Source: Lithobates sylvaticus
Lineage: Eukaryota; Chordata; Amphibia; Anura; Ranidae
DNA: 64,000 bases
Assembly (NCBI GenBank): GCA_028564925.1
Contig: CM053033.1
Location: forward strand, 115,646,252 to 115,710,251
Reading direction: 5' to 3'
The notes under the pieces were generated by a model that was not told where the DNA came from, made no database searches, and saw only the letters and a program-made list of their open reading frames with translations. Positions 48,031 to 62,159 of the stretch are shown one piece after another. The stretch's first letter is position 1, and the number at the start of each line of letters is the position of its first letter. Made by a program: the position numbers and the translations under genes.

Positions 48031-48130
48031 CGCATTGAGGGCACAGCCACACTGCATAAGAAAAACATATTTTTTCCTGGAATTCTTCTTTAAGATGTGG
48101 GAAAGCAAACCTAGGTTTGTCTGAGTTGTA

Positions 48131-50230
<2,100 letters not shown>

Positions 50231-50897
50231 GACATGCCAGTGATCGGGAACAGTGATCTGTCATTTATTTTCCAGTAAGCCCATCCCCTCTACAGTTAGA
50301 ACACGCTGAGGAACACAGTTAACCCCTTGATCGCCCCCTAGTGTTAACCCATTCCCTGATTAATGTAATAATGTCACTGGTGCCCAAAAAGTGTAATTTG
50401 GGGTCAGATTTGTCCGGCACAATGTCGCAATGCCCCCTAAAATATTGCACATCATCGCCATTACCAGTAAAAACAATAAAAGTCCCTAAGTCTATCCCAC
50501 AGCTTGTAGACGCGACAACTTTTGCGCAAACCACTCAATATATGCCTATTGCGATTTTTTGTTTTACCAAAAATATGTAGAAGAATATATCGGCCTAAAC
50601 TGATGAATACATTTTTTTTTTTTTTTATATAGCAGAAAGTAAAAAATATTTTTTTTTCAAAATGGTTGGTGTTTTTTTGTTTATAGCGCAAAAAAATAAA
50701 AAAAAAAAATAAACACAGGTGATTAAATACCACCAAAAAGAAAGCTTTACTTGTGGGTAAAAAAAGGACACCAAATTTTATTTGGGTACAACGTCACACA
50801 CCCACACAAGTGTCAGTTAAATCAACGCAGTGCCGTATTGCAAAAAAAATGGACTGGTCATTAAGGGGGCAAATCCTTTAGGGGCTGAAGTGATTAA
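50231..50897 (+). mobile_element. TTAA-type MITE 'M1', right part
   Basis: Contains TTAACCCCTTGATCGCCCCC, TTTGTCCGGCACAATGTCGC, AACTTTTGCGCAAACCACTC and TTAAATACCACCAAAAAGAA, ending GGGGCTGAAGTGATTAA. The GCCGACC left end is missing or decayed. Confidence 0.65.
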
Positions 50898-51525
50898 TCT
50901 ATATAGCATAGAACTATAGGCATCCCCCTCCTATTTTGGATAGAGTAAGGGAAGGTAGTAATCGCTGTCAGATTTTTTTTTTTTTTTGCAATCTGTGTCC
51001 CATTGGAGATTTCCCTGTACTTCCTTTCCCATAGCCCAACAGGAAATGAGAGGAAATCCCAGCAGATTAAGGGAATTCCTTGGGGACCCCCAGGTCACCA
51101 GAACTAGTGTCCCCATTGGAACATTTCCCTTCCATTACTTTTCTGGGGACAACCCACAATTTGGGGATTTCCCTTCACTTTCACCGATAATGGTAAACAG
51201 GACAAATAGAGAGCATAAATCTCCCCAACGGGGGCACAGACCACAATAAAAACTGAAAGGTGTTTTAATCCATCTCCGCTCTACCCAAATCTGAAAAAAA
51301 TGTAATAAAAAAAAAAAACAAAAAACTTTTGCCTTTAGTTATATTTTAAGTTTTCCTTCTCTGGTGTCTCCTTCCCTTTTCACTCACATGCTAGTGAGAT
51401 TACATACTTTTTTTTGTCCCAATGAGGTCATCACTAGGTCTACATACTTCTCTATGCAATGCAGGCAGATCATAGCTGCCAGAGTGCTGTGCAGGGCATC
51501 CTGAAACAATACTCTGCCTCATATT
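50898..51525. other. Intronic or upstream DNA, unassigned
   Basis: Contains repeated GGGGA..TTTCCC phrases (51005-51180) that look like a decayed simple or palindromic repeat. No gene. Confidence 0.4.
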
Positions 51526-51702
51526 TGGGTTGATTTACTAAAACTGGAGAGTGTGAAATCTGGTGCAGCTCTGCATGGTAGCCAAACAGCTTCTAACTTC
51601 AGCTTGTTCAATTTAGCTTTGACAATAAAACCTGGAAGCTGATTGGCTTCTATGCAGAGCCGCACCAGATTTTGTCCTCCCCAGTTTTAGTAAATCAACC
51701 CC
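51526..51702. mobile_element. Palindromic MITE 'M7', cleanest copy
   Basis: GGTTGATTTACTAAAACTGG at the left and CCAGTTTTAGTAAATCAACC at the right are exact inverted ends. The body has GGTGCAGCTCTGCATGGTAG and CTATGCAGAGCCGCACCAGA, themselves partly inverted. Related copies at 11784-12108. Confidence 0.85.
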
Positions 51703-51860
51703 ATTGCGAGGCAGGGTATTGTTTCAGGATGCCCTGTACAGCACTCTGGCCCCTATGATGTGACGGCATCAACTTCACTGTATTCACATGGGGTAAAAAA
51801 AGATGGTAAATATGAGTTCCCCTCTGTGAGGGAAAAAAAAATAAAAATATAATTATAATA

Positions 51861-51868
<8 letters not shown>

Positions 51869-51955
<87 letters not shown>
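51869..51955. repeat. (TA)n microsatellite
   Basis: About 43 TA units, uninterrupted. Confidence 0.97.
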
Positions 51956-51958
<3 letters not shown>

Positions 51959-52517
51959 ACTTGCATGTATTACATGAATAGACAGCAAATATAATTAAGG
52001 CATTTTAGGCTGCTTCTTTCAAGTTGTTCTTCTAAAGTTGTTCCTCCCCCATGAAGTGCAATAATTGGCTTTTACAATGTGGCTCTGAAAGCACCGAGAT
52101 GGGCACATCTGATACAATCAGAAACTGCCATCTATCTGGCCACATGTGAACACGGCATCAAAACTCCTCTGAAGAGCAGTGAGAAGGCTCTTTAGAAGAG
52201 TTATGCAATGATAACACTGTCCTGATGGGAGGTATGTCAGTCTGGAGGAGTAGGTGTTGATAGGCTGCTATTACATATAAATCACCATAGGTAATGCCCA
52301 CATGTGATGCTGAGCCTCCATGACAAAGAATAGAAATGCAATGAATGAAAAGGAAGTCAGTCTGGGGTGGTTCATCAACCAGAGTAAAGCATTTTCAGTA
52401 CAGAGGAGGATCCGGTACAACTGTGCAAGACTGACAGTTAAGCTGGAGTTCTGCTTTTACTGAAAACACAACAACCCAGTACAAGCTGCCACTTGCAACA
52501 CATTGCAAAAACTGGTG
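51956..52517. other. Unassigned DNA
   Basis: No repeat or gene recognised. Confidence 0.35.
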
Positions 52518-52715
52518 TACAGTGCTTGGAAAAAAATTCATATCCCTTCAAATTTTCCACATTTTGTCATGTTACAACCAAAAACGTAAATTTATGTGAT
52601 AGACCAACACAAAGTGGCACATAATTGTGAAGTGGAAGGGAAATGATAAATGGTTTTCCAAATTTTTTACATATAAATATGTGAAAAGTGTGGCGTGCAT
52701 TTGTATTCAGTAGGG
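52518..52715 (+). mobile_element. Tc1-type transposon, left end only
   Basis: ACAGTGCTTGGAAAAAAATT, CATTTTGTCATGTTACAACC, then TGTGATAGACCAACACAAAG, as in 22532-22730. It ends with GTGTGGCGTGCATTTGTATT, the sequence that in the other copies belongs near the right end, so it is probably a nearly empty internally deleted copy. Confidence 0.8.
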
Positions 52716-53419
52716 TTGCACAGATACTAGTATTGGTCTTGGTGCCGATACCGAGTATTTGCACAAGTATCGGTACTCGTGCAAATGCACAGATACCTAA
52801 AACCGATACTTTCAGGCTCGGTTCTTTGAGCTGTCAGTGGGTCTCCCCAGTGTTAACCACTTGCCGACCGCCCCATGTAGATATACGTCAGCAGAATGGC
52901 ACGTACAGGCAAAATCACGTACCTGTACGTGACATTCTTCCGGCGGGTGGGGTGTCCGATCGGAACCCCCTCCGCCGGCGGGGACGGTCGGCATCGCTTC
53001 AGGAGCGATCCGGGACGAGGGGACGGCCAGTGGTTTCTGGCCCCCCCCTCGCGATCGCTTCTGGCGAATGAAAAGCTTCCCCTTCCTGTCTATTGTATAG
53101 ACAGGAAGGCGGAAGTGATGTCACGCTCGGTGCGCCGGTCTATCTGACCGGAGACGCCGAGCTGTGAACGTGTGAAAGGTTAGTGCACAACAGTACACTG
53201 ACACCAGTACACATAGGCACATATTCCACCCACCTGTCACCCCCTGATCACCCCCCATCACCCCCTGCCCCCCCAGTCAGTGTCACTAATTGCAGTGATC
53301 ATTTATTTACTGATCACTGCATTTAGTGTCAGTGTGACTATAAAAACTGTCAGGGCAGTTAGTTTTAGGCCCCTTTCGGTCTAAGGTAGCCCCCTACCCC
53401 CCCCCCCCCCCCCCCAATA

Positions 53420-54030
53420 AAGGTTTAACCCCCCTGACTGCCCCTAGTTAACCCTTTCACCCCCTTTTGCCAGTGTCACTAAGCAATCGTTTTTCTGATC
53501 GCTTCATTAGTGTCACTGGTGTCGATAGGTAACCAGTTTTTTTTAGGTTAACCGCCATGTTTATATAGGTTCATAAATAGGTTTATAGGTCAGGTACCCC
53601 CATATTACAACCTAAATAAAGGTTTTAACCCCCTGATTGCCCCTAGAGTAAACCCTTTCACCAGTGATCACCGTATAAGTGTCACTGGTGACGCTGGTTA
53701 GCCAGTTATTTCGTTATTTAGGTTCCCCGTCAGGTTTTTATATAGCGTCAGGTACCCCCATATATTACCTAATAAAGGTTTAACCCCCTGATTGCCCCTA
53801 GTTAACCCTTTCACCCCCTTTTGCCAGTGTCACTAAGCGATTGTTTTTCTGATCGCTGCATTAGTGTCACTGGTGCCGCTAGGTAGCCAGTTTTTTTTTT
53901 TTAGGTTAACCGCCAGGTGATCACCGTATTACTGTTACGGGTGACGCTGGTTAGTTAGTTTGTTTTTTATACTGTCAGGGCACCCGCCATTTATTACCCA
54001 ATAACGGTTTAACCCCCTGATCGCCCGGCG
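53420..54030. repeat. Imperfect tandem repeat array inside the TTAA element
   Basis: Four unit starts with TTTAACCCCCTGATTGCCCC or near variants at about 53424, 53623, 53780 and 54008. Each is followed by GTGTCACTGGTG and GTTAGCCAGTTA-like phrases. Units differ in length (about 160-230 bp) and are diverged. Confidence 0.75.
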
Positions 54031-56139
54031 GGTGATATCAATTAGGTTTTAGGGTCAAATAAGGTCTGCGTCGCCCCAGGTTAGTGCCAGTACCGCAAAC
54101 ACCCACGCGCAAAGCATACACCTCCCTTAGTGGCACAGTATCTGAACAGATCAATATCTGATCTGATCAGATCTATACTAGCGTCCCAGCAGTTTAGGGT
54201 TCCAAAAAAAACGCATTGTTAGCGGGATCAGCCCAGATACCTGCTAGCACCTGCGTTTTCCCCCTCCGCCCAGCCCACCCAAGTGCAGTATCGATCGATC
54301 ACTGTCACTTACAAAACACTAAGCACACATAACTGCAGCGTTCGTAGAGTCAGGCCTGATCCCTGCGATCGCTAACATTTTTTTTGTGGTAGCGTTTTGA
54401 TTCAGTCGCTAACAGTCAGGAGCTTTTTTACCTGTGAATCTCAAAAAAATAAAAAAAAACAAAAATAGTTGTCGTTTTATTGTTCTCTCTCTCTCTCTCT
54501 ATTCTCTCTCTATTGTTCTTTTTTTACTCCATTCTATTCTGCAATGTTTTATTATGTTTTATCATGCTTGCTTTTCAGGTATGTAATTTTGTTTACTGTG
54601 TTTTAGTGTTAAGCATTTTTTTGTTTTCAGGTGCGCCATTCAGTTGCAGCGCGGATTTATTTATCTTGACAGCAACAGCGTTTGCTCCCACGATACATAA
54701 AGCCGCGACTCCAACGCTGTAGGAGGTGATTTCACCACCACAGTTAAGAAAAAGAGCATATGTGCCGAAGCATGGGGGCAGCAGGGGGGGGGGGGGAGGA
54801 GCGATTGGCTCCTAATGCCACGTACATACGGTCGAAAGTCCGACCGTGTGTACACGGCATAACTTTTGCGGGAGGATGCCCCCATGCTTCGGCATATATA
54901 AATGGTGCATGTATGCCCATCATTAGAAGTGGGTGGATGAAGGGAGGTATTCTAATGGTAGGCATACCCACCAATCAATCTCTTTTTTTTTCGTTCAGCC
55001 AAGAGGCTGCATGAAAAAAAAAAAAAATTACAATATATGTCCAGTATGTTGCTGGACTTTGAATGGTTATACCAGAATGATGCCTGCAGGTTTAGGTATC
55101 ATCTTGGTATCATTCTTTTCAGCTAGTGATCGGCTTTCATGTAAAAGCAATTCTAGCGGGTAATTAGCCTCTAGACTGCTTTTACAAGCAGTGGGAGGGA
55201 ATGTCCCCCCTCCCGGATATAAACCGCGCCATTGGGAAATTGGGAAAGCATTTTAATCACACCAATCTTGGTGTGGTCAGATGCTTTGGGGGCAGAGGAA
55301 AGATCTAGGGTCTAATAGATCCCAATTTTTTCAAAAAAAAAGGAGTACCTGTCACTGCCTATTGCTATCATAGGGGATATTTACATTCCCTGAGATAACA
55401 ATAAAAATCATAACAAAGAAAAAAAATGGAAGGAACAGTTTAAAAATAAAATAGCAAAATAAAATAAAACTAAAAAAAAAAAAAAAAAAAAAAGCACCCC
55501 TGCCCCCCCTTCTCTTGCGCAAAGGCGTACACAAGCGTTGGTCTGGCGCAATTGCATCATGGATGCACCATGCAATTACATCATGGTGGCACCATGCATG
55601 TGAGGTATCACCGCGAAGGTCAGATCGAGGGCAGTAATTTTAGCAGTAGACCTCCTCCGTGAATCTAATGTGGTATCATGTAAAGGCTTTTAAAAATGTA
55701 TGTAGTTTGTCGCCACTGCGTGTTTGTGCGCAATTTTAAAGCATGTCATGTTTAGTATCCATGTACTCGGCCTAAGATCATATTTTTTATTTCATCAAAA
55801 ATTTGAGCAATATAGTGTGTTTTAGTGCATTAAAATAAAAAAAAGTGTATTTTTTCCACAAAAAATGCGTTTGAAAAATCGCTGCGCAAATACTGTGTGG
55901 AAAAAAAAAATGCAACACTCACCATTTTAATCTGTAGGGCCTTTGCTTTAACAATATATATAGTGTTTGGGGGTTCAACGTAATTTTCTTGCAAAAAAAA
56001 AATATGTTTTCATGTAAACAAAAAAAGTGTCAGAAAGGGCTTTGTCTTCAAGTGGTTAGAAGAGTGGGTGACGTGTGACATAGGCTTCTAAATGTTGTGC
56101 ATAAAATGCCAGGACAGTTCAAACACCCCCCCCCCCCCC

Positions 56140-57140
56140 CAAATGACCCCATTTTGGAAAGTAGACACCCCAAGCTATTTGCTGAAAGCAATGTTGAGCC
56201 CATTAAATATTTTTTTTTTTTTTTTGTCCCAAGAGATTGAATAATGAAAAAAAAAAAAATATATATATATTTTTTACAAAAAGTTGTCACTAAATGATAT
56301 ATTGCTCAAACATGTCATGGGCATATGTGGAAATACACCCCAAAATACATTCTGTTGCTTCTCCTGAGTACGGGGATACCACATGTGTGGGACTTTTTGG
56401 GAGCCTAGCTGCGTACGGAACCCCAAAAACCAATCACCGCCTTCAGGCTTTCTAAGGGTGTAATTTTTTTATTTCACTTCTCACTGCCAATCACAGTTTC
56501 GGAGGCCATGGAATGCCCAGATGGCATAAAACCCCCCAAAATGACCCCATTTTGGAAAGTAGACACCCCAAGCTATTTGCTGAGAGGTATGGTGAGTATT
56601 TTGCAGATCTCGCTTTTTGTCACAAAGTTTTGAAAATTGAAAAAAATAGTTTTTTTTTTCTTTACTTTCTTCATTTTCAAAAACAAATGAGAGCTGTAAA
56701 ATACTCACCATGCCTCTCAACAAATAGCTTGGGGTGTCTACTTTCCAAAATGGGGTAATTTGGGGGGGTTTTATGCTATTTTGGCATTTTATGGCCTTCG
56801 AAACTGTGATAGGTAGTGAGAAGTGAAATCAAAAATTTGCACCCTTAGAAATCCTGAAGGCGGTGCTTGGGTTTCGGGGCCCCGTACGCGGCTAGGCTCC
56901 CAAAAAGTCCCACACATGTGGTATCCCCATACTCAGGAGAAGCAGCAAAATGTATTTTGGGGTGCAATTCCACATATAACTATGGCATGTGTGAGCAATA
57001 TATCATTTAGTGACAACTTTTTTTTTTATTTTTGTCTTTATTCAATCACTTGGGACTAAAAAAAAAAAAAAATTCAATGGGCTCAACATGCCTCTCAGCA
57101 AATAGCTTGGGGTGTCTACTTTCCAAAATGGGGTCATTTG
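56140..57140. repeat. Inverted-repeat block with four copies of a 'GTAGACACCCCAAGC' motif
   Basis: TTTTGGAAAGTAGACACCCC, then AAGCTATTTGCTGA, stands at about 56153 and 56547 in one orientation and in reverse at about 56720 and 57100. TACACCCCAAAATACATTCT and CTGAGTACGGGGATACCACA (56333-56382) are mirrored by 56920-56965. The block folds as one large, partly nested hairpin. Confidence 0.85.
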
Positions 57141-57628
57141 GGGGGGTTTTGTACTTCCCTGCCATTTTAGCACCTCAAGAAATGAAATAGGCAGTCATAA
57201 ATTAAAAGCGGTGTAAATTCCAGAATATGTACTCTAGTTTGTAGACGCTATAACTTTTGCGCAAACCAATAAATATACGCTTATTGGCATTTTTTTTACT
57301 AAAGACATGTGGCTGAATACATTTTGGCCCAAATGTTTGACTAAAATTGAGTTTATTAGATTTTTCTTATAACAAAAAGTAGAAAATCTTTTTTTTTTTT
57401 TTCAAAATTTTCGCTCTTTTTCTGTTTATATCGCAAAAAAATAAAAATCACAGAGGCAATCAAATACCATCAAAAGAAAGCTCTATTTGTGGGAAGAAAA
57501 GGACGCAAATTTCGTTTGGTTACAAAATTGCATGACAGCGCAATTACCAGTTAAAGTAGTGCAGTGCGAAATTGAAAAAAGACCTCTGGTCCTTAAGCTG
57601 ACAATTGGTCCGGGGCTGAAGTGGTTAA

Positions 57629-58145
57629 AGAAGTCCGGTAATTGTAGCTGTCCAAAAAAAAAAAAATCAAAAATAAGAATGCAGCTAGAAATGTTTATTA
57701 ACATTGCTCAGCCGAAACACTCAAATAAAAAGAAACATTGTTTCTTTTTGAATCTGTTTCTTCATCTGCAGATCAAAGGGATGAACAAATGTTCCTCTGT
57801 TTAACCCCTTATAAGCCCTTAATGTACTCTAATCAGCCTTAATTAACTCCCTATTCTCCTCCATTTAATTATTTTCCTGCTTTTTTTTTTGTTCACGTCT
57901 ATTTTATAAACGATAAACAATTAAAACTTTTTTTTTTTTGCTTTGTTAGTTAAAATTTTTACACATTTATATTAACATATTTACACATTTCACATTGAAA
58001 AAGCGCAAAATTAAAAAAAAAAATCAATTAAATTAATTTGCAAATAACTTTTCAATGCTTTATACCATTGCTGACAGTTAAAGGGAAAACAAAACAGTTG
58101 TGGTAGGTATCGGTAATGTGTATCGGCGAGTACTAAAAAATATTT
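57629..58145. other. Unassigned AT-rich DNA
   Basis: T-rich and A-rich tracts and no feature recognised. Confidence 0.35.
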
Positions 58146-58562
58146 AAAGCGGGATTCCACCCTAAAGTGGAACTCCCGCTTTTCGGAACCCTCCCCCCCT
58201 CCGGTGTCACATTTGGCACCTTTCAGGAGGGGGGTATCTGCACCCACTTCCGGCATAAACTCCCACGGGAGTTTACGCAAGTTCCTGTCCAGACAGCGCT
58301 GAAGATTCTCATTGCGCCGAGCGACTCGCGCATGCGCAGTAGGGAATCGGGAAGTGAAGCCACTTCCTGATTCTCTCACCGAGAATGGCGCCAGCTACAG
58401 CAGAGAGCCGAGGGATCGATCGGCCTCTGCTGCCGACACCGCTGGACCCTGGAACAGGTAAGTGTCCATTTTTTAAAAGTCAGCAGCTGCAGTATTTGTA
58501 GCTGCTGGCTTTTAAAAAAAAAAAAAAAAAAAAAAATTTTCAATACAGTCCCGCTTTAAAAT
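58146..58562 (-). mobile_element. Non-autonomous element 'M5', copy 2 (inverted)
   Basis: Begins AAAGCGGGATTCCACCCTAA and ends ACAGTCCCGCTTTAAAA. ACAGGTAAGTGTCCATTTT and GTCAGCAGCTGCAGTATTTG are the reverse complements of blocks at 5330-5390. Confidence 0.72.
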
Positions 58563-58589
58563 CGGTACTTCCCTAGTATTCATACACTA

Positions 58590-58765
58590 TACAATTTTCT
58601 TATTCAATTTTCTTTAACGTTACCTTCTACTATGTAGTGCAAGGGCCTCCCTGATTGCATACATATTGAAAGTGTCTAAGTTTGACCTCATAATATACAG
58701 TTTTGGTAAATCTAAAGGAAAATTGAATAAGAAAAAAAATTGTATAATCTATGGCCAGCCTAACT
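58590..58765. mobile_element. Short MITE, palindromic
   Basis: ACTATACAATTTTCTTATTC and AATTGAATAAGAAAAAAAAT, then TTGTATAATCTATGGCCAGC, are inverted halves. It shares the CTATGGCCAGC end phrase with M6. Confidence 0.6.
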
Positions 58766-58769
58766 CTGA

Positions 58770-59545
58770 TACCCCTAACTAAAATCCAGTGGAACCAATT
58801 GCCTTCAGAAGTCATCTATTTAGTAAATATAGTCAACCTGTGTGTAATTTAATCTCAGTATAAGTACAGCTGTTCTGTAAAGCCCTCAGAGGTTTGTTAG
58901 AGAACCTTAGTGAACAAACAGCATTATGGAGAACAAGGAATACACCAGACAGGTCAGGGATAAAGTTGTGAAGAAGTTTAAAGCAGGGTTAGGTTATAAA
59001 AAAAAATATCCCAACCTTTGAACATCTCACGGATCACTGTTCAATTCATCACCTGGAAATGGAAAGTGTGGCACAACTGCAAACCTACCAAGACATGGCT
59101 GTCCCCCTAAACTGACAAGTCGGGCAAGGAGAGCATTATTCAGAGAAGCAGCCAAGAGGCCCATGGTAACTCTGGAGGAGCTGCAGAGATCCACAGCTCA
59201 GGTGGGAGAATCTGTCCACAGGACAACTATTAGTCGTGTACTCCTCAAATCTGGTCTTTATGGAAGAGTGGCAAAAAGAATGCCATTGTTGAAAAGAAAG
59301 CCATAAGAAGTCCCGTTTGCGAGAAGCCATGTGGGGAACAGCAAAATATGTGGAAGAAGGTGCTCTGGCTAGACAAGACCAAAATTTAACTTTTTGGCCT
59401 GAAAGCAAAACGCTATGTGTGGCAGAAAACTAACACTGCACATCACCCTGAACACACCATCCCCACCGTGAAACATGGTGGTGGCAGCATGTTGTGGGGA
59501 TGCTTTTCTTCAGCAGGAACAGGGAAGATGTCAGAGTTGACGGGA
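58770..59545 (+). mobile_element. Tc1-type transposon, 5' end and transposase N-terminal half
   Basis: A start ATG at 58926 reads MENKEYTRQVRDKVVKKFKA, giving the helix-turn-helix region. TTISRVLLKSGLYGRVAKRM (second DNA-binding domain) follows near 59230, and remnants of TPSP..NMVVAA (HTP..KHGGGSMMFW) near 59455. Several stops break it. The C-terminal half with the DPDLNP..ENLW region is missing. Confidence 0.82.
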
Positions 59546-59825
59546 AGATGGATGGAGCCAGGGTGGATTTGATTCAAGTCAATTTAAATCACAACTTAAA
59601 TCACTAGGAAAAAGGCTTGATTTTAATCATAATTTTTAAAGAGCAACTGTCATCTCTGTCCAACAGTCCCATTTTTTTATTTTATTTTTTTACAAATAAC
59701 ATGTTTTTATTCGAGAAGAGTACATGTTTACAGGGAATTGACGATGGTATTACAGTCACTAAGCACATACAAATTGAGGTAACAAACACTGGAGAACATG
59801 TGTGGTTTTAGTGTCATTGCAAACA

Positions 59826-60784
<959 letters not shown>

Positions 60785-61803
60785 AGTCTTAACCAAAACA
60801 ATACATATTCCAACCCCCTGGGTATAATGCAAGGAGAAGTTGTTCATCGTGCGGTGTTCTCAATTTAGGCAGGGTTTTCGGCTATCTCATTGCATGTGGA
60901 AGCAATTTCCAACCAGGTGTCCCAAATCTTCCCATATTCGGTTGGGCAGCCCTATGGGCGTAGAGTTCTTTTTTTATAAGGTAATACGCTATTAACTGCA
61001 GATATCCACTCTTGAAGCATTGGTGGTAGTGCCCAGAGCCATTTACGCGCTATGAGCAATCTAGCTGTGAATAGCGTCTCTTGTAGAACAATGTAGTGAA
61101 ATTTATCCGAGTCTGGGTCTGGGAACACTCCCAGTAGGCATTGTTTAGGGCATAATGTAAGGGGGCGACCCAATCTTATGTATGAATTTCACTATCTGGG
61201 ACCAGTAGTCTTGTATTATAGGTCATGACCAGATGATATGAAAAAAGTTGCTGATGGGGCTACCACATCTGGGCTGTGATTGGTTCTATACTTAGCTAGG
61301 CGTAGGGGAGTCAGGTAAGACCTGTGTACAATATATAATTGTGCGAGGCGTTCTGATAGTTTAGGAGAAACCTTCTCGCATGCATCCAACGCTTCCTCCC
61401 ATTCATCATCCTCCATCTCCCCCACATCCCCAGTTCATCTATTTGTAAGTCTATATGCGAGAGCTGCAGCGGTTGGGCGAAGGAGAGAGTTCTAAAACAT
61501 TGAGATTCGTTTTGGAGAGTCTGGTTCAGTTATTACATTAAGAATGTCCAGTTGTTGCAGGTTGGGGGGGAGGGGGTATTGTCTCGAAATTGGGTCTGTA
61601 TGGCGTGACGGAGCTGGGAGGTAATGAAAGTGCATAGATTTAGGAAGGCCGAAGTCATCTTTACCGACAGTCCAATTTACTTTAATAGGATGGCTGGTGA
61701 TGTGGCAGTGACACAACAAGGTGAGGGACGCGGCAGCAGGTGAGTGGATGCCTGCTAACAGGTGCTGCCATGATGGATGTGAAATGACAGGTGCTCTTTA
61801 AAT

Positions 61804-62159
61804 TTAAGGACTTATTCTTGCTGGTAGTTAGAATCTAATATTTACAAACAAAATGAAGGTTTCCTATTTAGAATAAGCAGCTGTCAGGTTAGTAAAACAG
61901 GGATAAGATCAGGACTGATTAAATCATACAGTTTGTAGTGTACATAACTTTGCAAAGGAATATTCCGGAACTTTGTTTTATCTCATGGTTACTCTGAAAT
62001 TGTGTGAGCGATCTCCGCTGAGCAGGAAGATGACAGGTCCGTCTCTGCACACAGCAAAGGGACGGACCTGTCAGAGCGCCGCTCTCCCCTATGGGAGATT
62101 GGGTGACGACGGACCGTAGAGTCCATCGTCATCCGATCCGCTCTGCAGACGGATGAAAA
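61804..62159. other. Unassigned DNA left of DIRS fossil C
   Basis: A small hairpin at about 62025-62070: ACAGGTCCGTCTCTGCACAC and GGGACGGACCTGTCAGAGC share GACGGACCTGT or its reverse. The arms CCGTCTGCAGAGCGGATC-like also pair near 62090-62155. No gene. Confidence 0.4.

Larger units (their letters stand above)
52853..57628 (+). mobile_element. 4.8-kb TTAA-bounded non-autonomous element
   Basis: Left TTAA at 52853-52856 followed by CCACTTGCCGACCGCCCCAT. Right TTAA at 57625-57628 preceded by GGGGCTGAAGTGG. The right 400 bp (57237-57628) match the right half of M1 (AACTTTTGCGCAAACCAATA, CAAATACCATCAAAAGAAAG). An M2-like end, TTCAAGTGGTTAG, occurs internally at 56046-56059, so it may be two abutting elements rather than one. 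The left half carries tandem repeats (53420-54010) and the right half inverted repeats (56140-57140), described separately. No frame resembles a transposase. Confidence 0.65.

Noticed and set aside
52688-53147. Arg/Pro-rich open frames at the left end of the TTAA element
   Set aside because: They overlap in several phases and begin in Tc1 end sequence. No transposase motif.
53240-54400. Regular spacing of repeats that might suggest a CRISPR array or satellite
   Set aside because: Units are 160-230 bp, diverged, and within a transposable element of a vertebrate genome.
54480-54722. Hydrophobic 80-codon frame with Phe/Leu/Ser runs
   Set aside because: It is driven by a CT-rich microsatellite (54485-54515) and T-rich DNA. 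It was considered as a signal-peptide exon for GPR107 but is on the wrong strand.
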